A stretch of 11,524 bases of DNA, taken from the NCBI GenBank assembly GCA_020048595.1, contig JAIFMH010000374.1:1-11524 (forward strand), read 5' to 3'. The position numbers and the translations under genes are program-made. The notes under the pieces are model-generated. The model worked only from the letters and a program-made list of their open reading frames with translations. It did not search any database and had not been told where the DNA came from. Origin of the DNA: Bacteroidota bacterium. GTDB lineage: Bacteria; Bacteroidota; Bacteroidia; Bacteroidales; UBA4417. Positions 7,921 through 11,524 of the stretch are shown here, piece by piece (the first letter of the stretch is position 1; every line of letters starts with the position of its first letter).

Positions 7921-7957
7921 TCAGGTGGAATCTTAGTCACCTTGATTAAGTTTTGCC
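7921..7957 (+). terminator. Weak candidate rho-independent terminator
   Basis: TCAGGTG (7921-7927) can pair with CACCTTGA (7938-7945) with one bulged base across a 10-nt loop, and is followed by a T-rich run (TTAAGTTTTGCC). It lies 29 bp after the pseudogene stop, a sensible place to end the kinase transcript. The stem is short, so the call is tentative. Confidence 0.3.
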
Positions 7958-8145
7958 TTTTCTCTCCGATACTTAAAAATCAAACAAATTAGTCCCTTTG
8001 CTTAAGAAATTGTTTAAACTATTTAGCAATTTTTTTTGATTCCATTTTTCTTTTAATCGTTTGTTATGAAAAGTTTATTCCTGATGACTATAATTTAACT
8101 TGTTGGTCAGGGTACATGTTATAATGAATTCAAATTGTTAAAATA

Positions 8146-8170
8146 CTGTTAATTAACAAGTTGTTAACAG
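8146..8170. promoter_or_regulatory. Overlapping dyad symmetry upstream of the protease gene
   Basis: Three perfect symmetries nest here: TGTTAATTAACA (8147-8158), TTAACAA-G-TTGTTAA (8153-8167), and the arms CTGTTAA/TTAACAG (8146-8152 and 8164-8170). The TTGTTAA half-site also forms the inverted repeat at 3172-3193. It may be a regulator site about 235 bp upstream of the protease start, but in AT-rich DNA chance is a real alternative. Confidence 0.3.
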
Positions 8171-8405
8171 GGAAAATTTGTTATTATGTTGTTACTTTGC
8201 TTAGACTCATTCTAAATAACAGGACGAATAACAAACCTGGCTTGATTCCTCATTTTTGAATCCTGGAAAAACTGCTCAACCTTTTCATATCATCGTATAG
8301 CTCTTATTTCCTCTGCCTGCTGTTAAGAGTGGGTATACTTCATTGGTTCCGGGTTTAACTTAGAATTAGAATGTAAATATTTTTCATTCATCTAAATATC
8401 AAACC

Positions 8406-11400
8406 ATGAAAAAGAATTACTCACGTGAAATATTAATTAAAGTTGTTACCATATTCTTTTCATTACTGGCAGTATTTATAACCTCTTCTCCGGTGACTGC
8501 ACAGGAAAATTGCGAAATCAAGAAGATCCACGGCCAGGGTTATAGTACCAGCATCAAATCGGTTACAGATATAGGAAATAACAAATATACTGTTGTGCTT
8601 AATGTAAAATATAATGGTAGTATTGTTAATTGTAAAACCATGGCGAGATATTCAGTTGAAGCATCGCCTGGAACCTATTCCAATGTTTTTATTACTGTTA
8701 TCTCAGGCAAACTTAATTACAAAAATATAGATTTAGGCCCTACTCTGTCGGGTGATCCTTTCAAGGGGTTCAGAATAACAGGCACCTCTGGTTTTGGTGG
8801 AAATGGGGCGCCTGGTGAGTTTACTATTACGTATACCCTTTCCGGTGGACTTCAAAATCAGAGAACCCTTGTAAAAGCAGGTTACGATTTATTACGTGTT
8901 TCTTTTACTATTGCTGATTTTAAAAACGTGCTGAGTTGCCAGACTCAAAATATATTCCCTTATTATACTCCTCCCGTCGGCGGTAAACTTGTTTCTGTAA
9001 TCGGTCCAGAACTGACTTCACTTTATAATTTTTATTCTGCAGGAGGATTAGTGCAGACTGATGATATTTTCCAGATCTTCGGATCGGATGTTCTGATTGA
9101 GATTAATGTATTAACCGGGCAGTATGCATCATTGCTTAATTTACTCACAACTTCCTATGGGCTTTATGATGTAGTTCCGGATGCTGATAATGTTGTTCTT
9201 ACAGGTAAAATTCCAATACGTAACCTAATTTCGCTCAACACACTTACGGCCTATATTAATTTTGTACGACCAGTTTATCCTGCTATTCCCACCAGTGGAA
9301 TCGTAACAAGTCTTGGTGATGTTTCCATGCGGTCGGATTTTGCTCGCAAGGGCTTTAATCTCCAGGGTGAAGGAGTTAAAATTGGGGTGATTTCAGATAG
9401 CTATAACACCATACTTGGTAATCCTGCGCAAGATGATGTTCTTAAAGGAGATCTGCCTGGTACTGGAAATCCGGTTAATCCAAATCCTGTTGATGTAGTT
9501 CTGGATTATCCGTATGGAACAAGATCGGATGAAGGCAGGGCAATGCTTCAGATCATTCATGATATTGCACCAAAAGCTAATCTGGCATTCCGCACCGGAT
9601 TTATAAACGCCCCTGATTTTGCAAATGGAATACTTGAACTTGAGCGTGCTGGTTGTAACATTATTGTGGATGATATTACTTACATTACTCAGCCTTTCCT
9701 GTCCGATGGAATAATTGCACGGGCTGTGGATACAGTTAAAGCCCGGGGTGTAACTTATTTTTCTGCCGCAGGCAATTACGGTAATAAATCGTATCAGGGT
9801 AATTTTATGGCAGGATCAACTCCATCAGGAATTACTGGTGTTGCGCACAATTTTGCCGGAAATGGTGGAAATGATATTTACCAAAGCGTTACCCTCGCGG
9901 AAGGAAACTATACTGTAGTGCTGCAGTGGGACGATGGTTCGGGATCGGAGAAAACAAATAGTGATCTTGATATTTATCTGACCAGCAACAATGGAAGTAC
10001 ACTGTTTGGATTCAACAGGGGAAATGTCGGAGGGCAACCTATAGAAGTGCTTCCTTTTACTGTCGCTCCCGGAGGAGCACAAACCAATATCATGATTGTT
10101 AAAGCCTCCGGAGCAAATGCTGTTTATATCAAATATGTAGTTTTTCGTGGTAACCTAACTTTTAATGAATATGGTACAGGCAATTCAACCCTGGTTGGAC
10201 AATCTAATGCAGAAGGCGCAATAGCGGTTGGGGCTGTTTTGTACAGTAATACTCCTGCATTTGGAGTTAATCCGCCCACAATTGCTTCGTTTTCATCGGT
10301 TGGAGGAACTCCTGTAAATGGTGTAGTTAGAAATAAACCTGAAATAACCGCGCCGAATGGTGGTAACACAACCGTTAATCTTGGTGGTGTTAATATTGAT
10401 GGGGATCAATTCCCAAACTTCTTTGGCACATCAGCAGCGGCACCTCATGCTGCTGGCGTTGCGGCTCTTCTTCTTGAAGCACGCTCGAGGTTTTATACAA
10501 CCGGTGGTATATCCCCTGACGGCTTAAAAGAATTACTGCAAAGTACTGCAATCGATATGAATACCCCTGGTTTTGACCTTGCTACCGGATATGGTTTAAT
10601 ACAAGCCGATGCAGCTTTGCAGACCCTGGCCAATCCATCTCCTCAGCTTACAAGTATTTCGTATGATACAACCCTGATACCGGGCTTGGATACCATACTA
10701 ATTACTGTTACAGGCAATTATCTCACTTCTGAAACAGAGATTTATTTTAACGGTGCTCCTCTTCCAACCGGAACTAAACATGAAGGTGACTCCGTTCTTA
10801 GTGCTCAAATCCCTGAGTTTTCAGAACTGTTCCCGGTAATCCAGGCATATAATCCTCCCTTGCCTCAAACCAATGGTAGCGATGGTGGATTGTCCAATCC
10901 GCTTTACTTTTCAACAAAAAAGAAAATCCTCATAAAAATTGACGATAAATCTAAAAAATATGGTGAGGTGCTGCCCGATTTTACTGCGAGCTATTCCCTT
11001 GTCAACATCGATGGTAGTATGCCTTTAGACAGTGCAGGATTTTCAGCAATAGAATTGCAGAGAATAAAAGCAATTTCTTTCGAAACAGTTGCAAATGGAT
11101 TAAGTAATGTGGGATTATGGGAAATCAAATCTTCTGCAAATGATCCGCTGAATCCTTCGAACGGCATAGAGGCAATCGATTCACTTGATATTTCATTAAT
11201 CAACCGCTTCGATTTCGTTTTCAAAAACGGGCTGCTGACAATCGAAAAAATGGATTTGCTTGTTAAGCCGAGAGATAAATCTTTTACCTATGGTGATGAA
11301 ATGAGTGGTTTTGAGTTCGACTACATTTTTAACAGCGAATTACTAAATCCTGACAGTCTTATTCTTATCAGTCCGGGTGATAGTATCACAATATTGTCGG

Positions 11401-11524
11401 AACTTCAGCAAACTCATGCAACAGCTTTGGTAAATGCTACAGCGCTGGTAAATGCCACTGCCCTGGTGAATGAACTTGGCCAACCAATACTCGATGCCAC
11501 TGCATTGGTAAACAAGAGTTTTAT
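8406..11524 (+). CDS. Secreted subtilase of the DEGRAM (S8/S53-like) group with PPC-like insert, TIG-like and MBG-like domains; 3' end outside window
   Basis: Open from 8406 to the edge (1,039 codons visible). Residues 1-32 are a signal peptide (cleavage after VTA). About 36-180 is a beta-rich domain with Cys36, Cys76 and Cys178 that I do not recognise. About 195-315 resembles a propeptide, ending SGIVTSLGDVSMRSDFAR. The peptidase domain shows Asp331 (IGVISDSYN), DEGRAMLQIIHDIAPKA (375-391) where Glu376 sits at the position of the subtilisin His, the oxyanion Asn457 (SAAGN) and Ser676 (GTSAAAPH). A PPC-like beta domain (about 470-588, QWDDGSGSEKTNSDLDIYL) is inserted before the Ser segment. 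A TIG-like domain (about 746-835) and two MBG-like domains (from about 840 and 950, each with a YG[ED] motif) follow, ending in ATALVN repeats. It is probably exported, perhaps by type IX secretion with a sorting domain beyond the edge; that is inference. The start is chosen because it begins the signal peptide. No operon partner is visible. Confidence 0.87.
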   Translation, partial: MKKNYSREILIKVVTIFFSLLAVFITSSPVTAQENCEIKKIHGQGYSTSIKSVTDIGNNKYTVVLNVKYNGSIVNCKTMARYSVEASPGTYSNVFITVISGKLNYKNIDLGPTLSGDPFKGFRITGTSGFGGNGAPGEFTITYTLSGGLQNQRTLVKAGYDLLRVSFTIADFKNVLSCQTQNIFPYYTPPVGGKLVSVIGPELTSLYNFYSAGGLVQTDDIFQIFGSDVLIEINVLTGQYASLLNLLTTSYGLYDVVPDADNVVLTGKIPIRNLISLNTLTAYINFVRPVYPAIPTSGIVTSLGDVSMRSDFARKGFNLQGEGVKIGVISDSYNTILGNPAQDDVLKGDLPGTGNPVNPNPVDVVLDYPYGTRSDEGRAMLQIIHDIAPKANLAFRTGFINAPDFANGILELERAGCNIIVDDITYITQPFLSDGIIARAVDTVKARGVTYFSAAGNYGNKSYQGNFMAGSTPSGITGVAHNFAGNGGNDIYQSVTLAEGNYTVVLQWDDGSGSEKTNSDLDIYLTSNNGSTLFGFNRGNVGGQPIEVLPFTVAPGGAQTNIMIVKASGANAVYIKYVVFRGNLTFNEYGTGNSTLVGQSNAEGAIAVGAVLYSNTPAFGVNPPTIASFSSVGGTPVNGVVRNKPEITAPNGGNTTVNLGGVNIDGDQFPNFFGTSAAAPHAAGVAALLLEARSRFYTTGGISPDGLKELLQSTAIDMNTPGFDLATGYGLIQADAALQTLANPSPQLTSISYDTTLIPGLDTILITVTGNYLTSETEIYFNGAPLPTGTKHEGDSVLSAQIPEFSELFPVIQAYNPPLPQTNGSDGGLSNPLYFSTKKKILIKIDDKSKKYGEVLPDFTASYSLVNIDGSMPLDSAGFSAIELQRIKAISFETVANGLSNVGLWEIKSSANDPLNPSNGIEAIDSLDISLINRFDFVFKNGLLTIEKMDLLVKPRDKSFTYGDEMSGFEFDYIFNSELLNPDSLILISPGDSITILSELQQTHATALVNATALVNATALVNELGQPILDATALVNKSF
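11418..11513 (+). repeat. ATALVN hexapeptide repeats inside the protease gene
   Basis: Three tandem 18-bp units (11418-11471) encode ATALVN three times, and a fourth copy follows at 11496-11513 after the spacer ELGQPILD. The peptide is identical in all four copies, yet the units differ at most third codon positions (for example GCA ACA GCT TTG versus GCC ACT GCC CTG). They lie inside the second MBG-like domain, close to the right edge, and more copies may follow outside the window. Confidence 0.9.

Larger units (their letters stand above)
7893..8405. other. Non-coding stretch between response-regulator pseudogene and secreted protease
   Basis: This 513-bp stretch has no convincing gene. It holds a weak stem-loop with a T-rich tail (7921-7957), overlapping dyads around 8146-8170, and a one-mismatch -7-like box TTACTTTG at 8192-8199 without a TTG at the right distance. 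If that box is used, the protease transcript would have a leader of roughly 200 nt. No tRNA, insertion sequence or recognisable riboswitch was seen. Confidence 0.6.

Noticed and set aside
8066..8098. Tiny frame MKSLFLMTII that looks like the start of a signal peptide, with more signal-like residues after its stop (LVGQGTCYN)
   Set aside because: Only 10 codons before the stop and no mature protein follows; it may be a decayed lipoprotein start, but this cannot be supported.
8243..8265. GATTC/GAATC inverted pair in the protease leader
   Set aside because: Five-base arms only, with no T-run or conserved structure to support a regulatory RNA.
9825..10369. Two minus-strand open frames (9825-10082 and 10124-10369)
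   Set aside because: They are antisense to the protease and have no family likeness; the plus-strand frame is continuous and conserved.

Overview
The window looks like a piece of a Bacteroidota chromosome. This rests on AT-rich intergenic DNA, Bacteroidota-type candidate promoters (TAnnTTTG) with no clear Shine-Dalgarno sequences, a TPR-type periplasmic-sensor histidine kinase followed by a small response regulator, and a very long secreted multidomain protein of the kind usually exported by type IX secretion. The genus cannot be read from the sequence.

Layout. Positions 1-3114 (minus strand) hold a multidrug-efflux operon read right to left: a MarR-family regulator, a lipoprotein periplasmic adaptor (MFP/HlyD type) joined to it by an ATGA overlap, and an RND inner-membrane permease that runs off the left edge. 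The permease is broken: about 22 codons are missing near codon 172 and the reading frame shifts there, while everything downstream to the edge stays open. No outer-membrane TolC-type gene lies in the visible part. A 328-bp divergent intergenic region with candidate promoters and palindromes separates this operon from a plus-strand pair, a YitT/DUF2179 membrane protein (3443-4339) and an overlapping HD-domain phosphohydrolase-like protein (4329-4910).

Positions 4957-7344 encode a membrane sensor histidine kinase with a signal peptide, an AMPK/CBM48-like E-set domain, TPR-like helices, one membrane span and a complete HisKA/HATPase_c core. A short Bacteroidota-type repeat sequence (peptide CAERSRSA) sits in frame inside the ATPase domain. 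Its likely partner, a single-domain CheY-like response regulator at 7526-7892, is a pseudogene with two frameshifts, a weakened start codon and altered active-site residues.

After a 513-bp non-coding stretch, a large secreted subtilase begins at 8406 and is still open at the right edge (1,039 codons visible). It belongs to the DEGRAM subgroup, in which Glu stands where subtilisins have the catalytic His. It has a beta domain inserted in the catalytic domain and a C-terminal train of TIG-like and MBG-like domains ending in ATALVN hexapeptide repeats.

How the genes work together. The efflux operon probably no longer makes a working pump, and the kinase has probably lost its adjacent response regulator, so two systems in 8 kb show signs of decay. 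The protease is the most unusual intact gene. No CRISPR array, tRNA, rRNA, insertion sequence or phage gene was seen.
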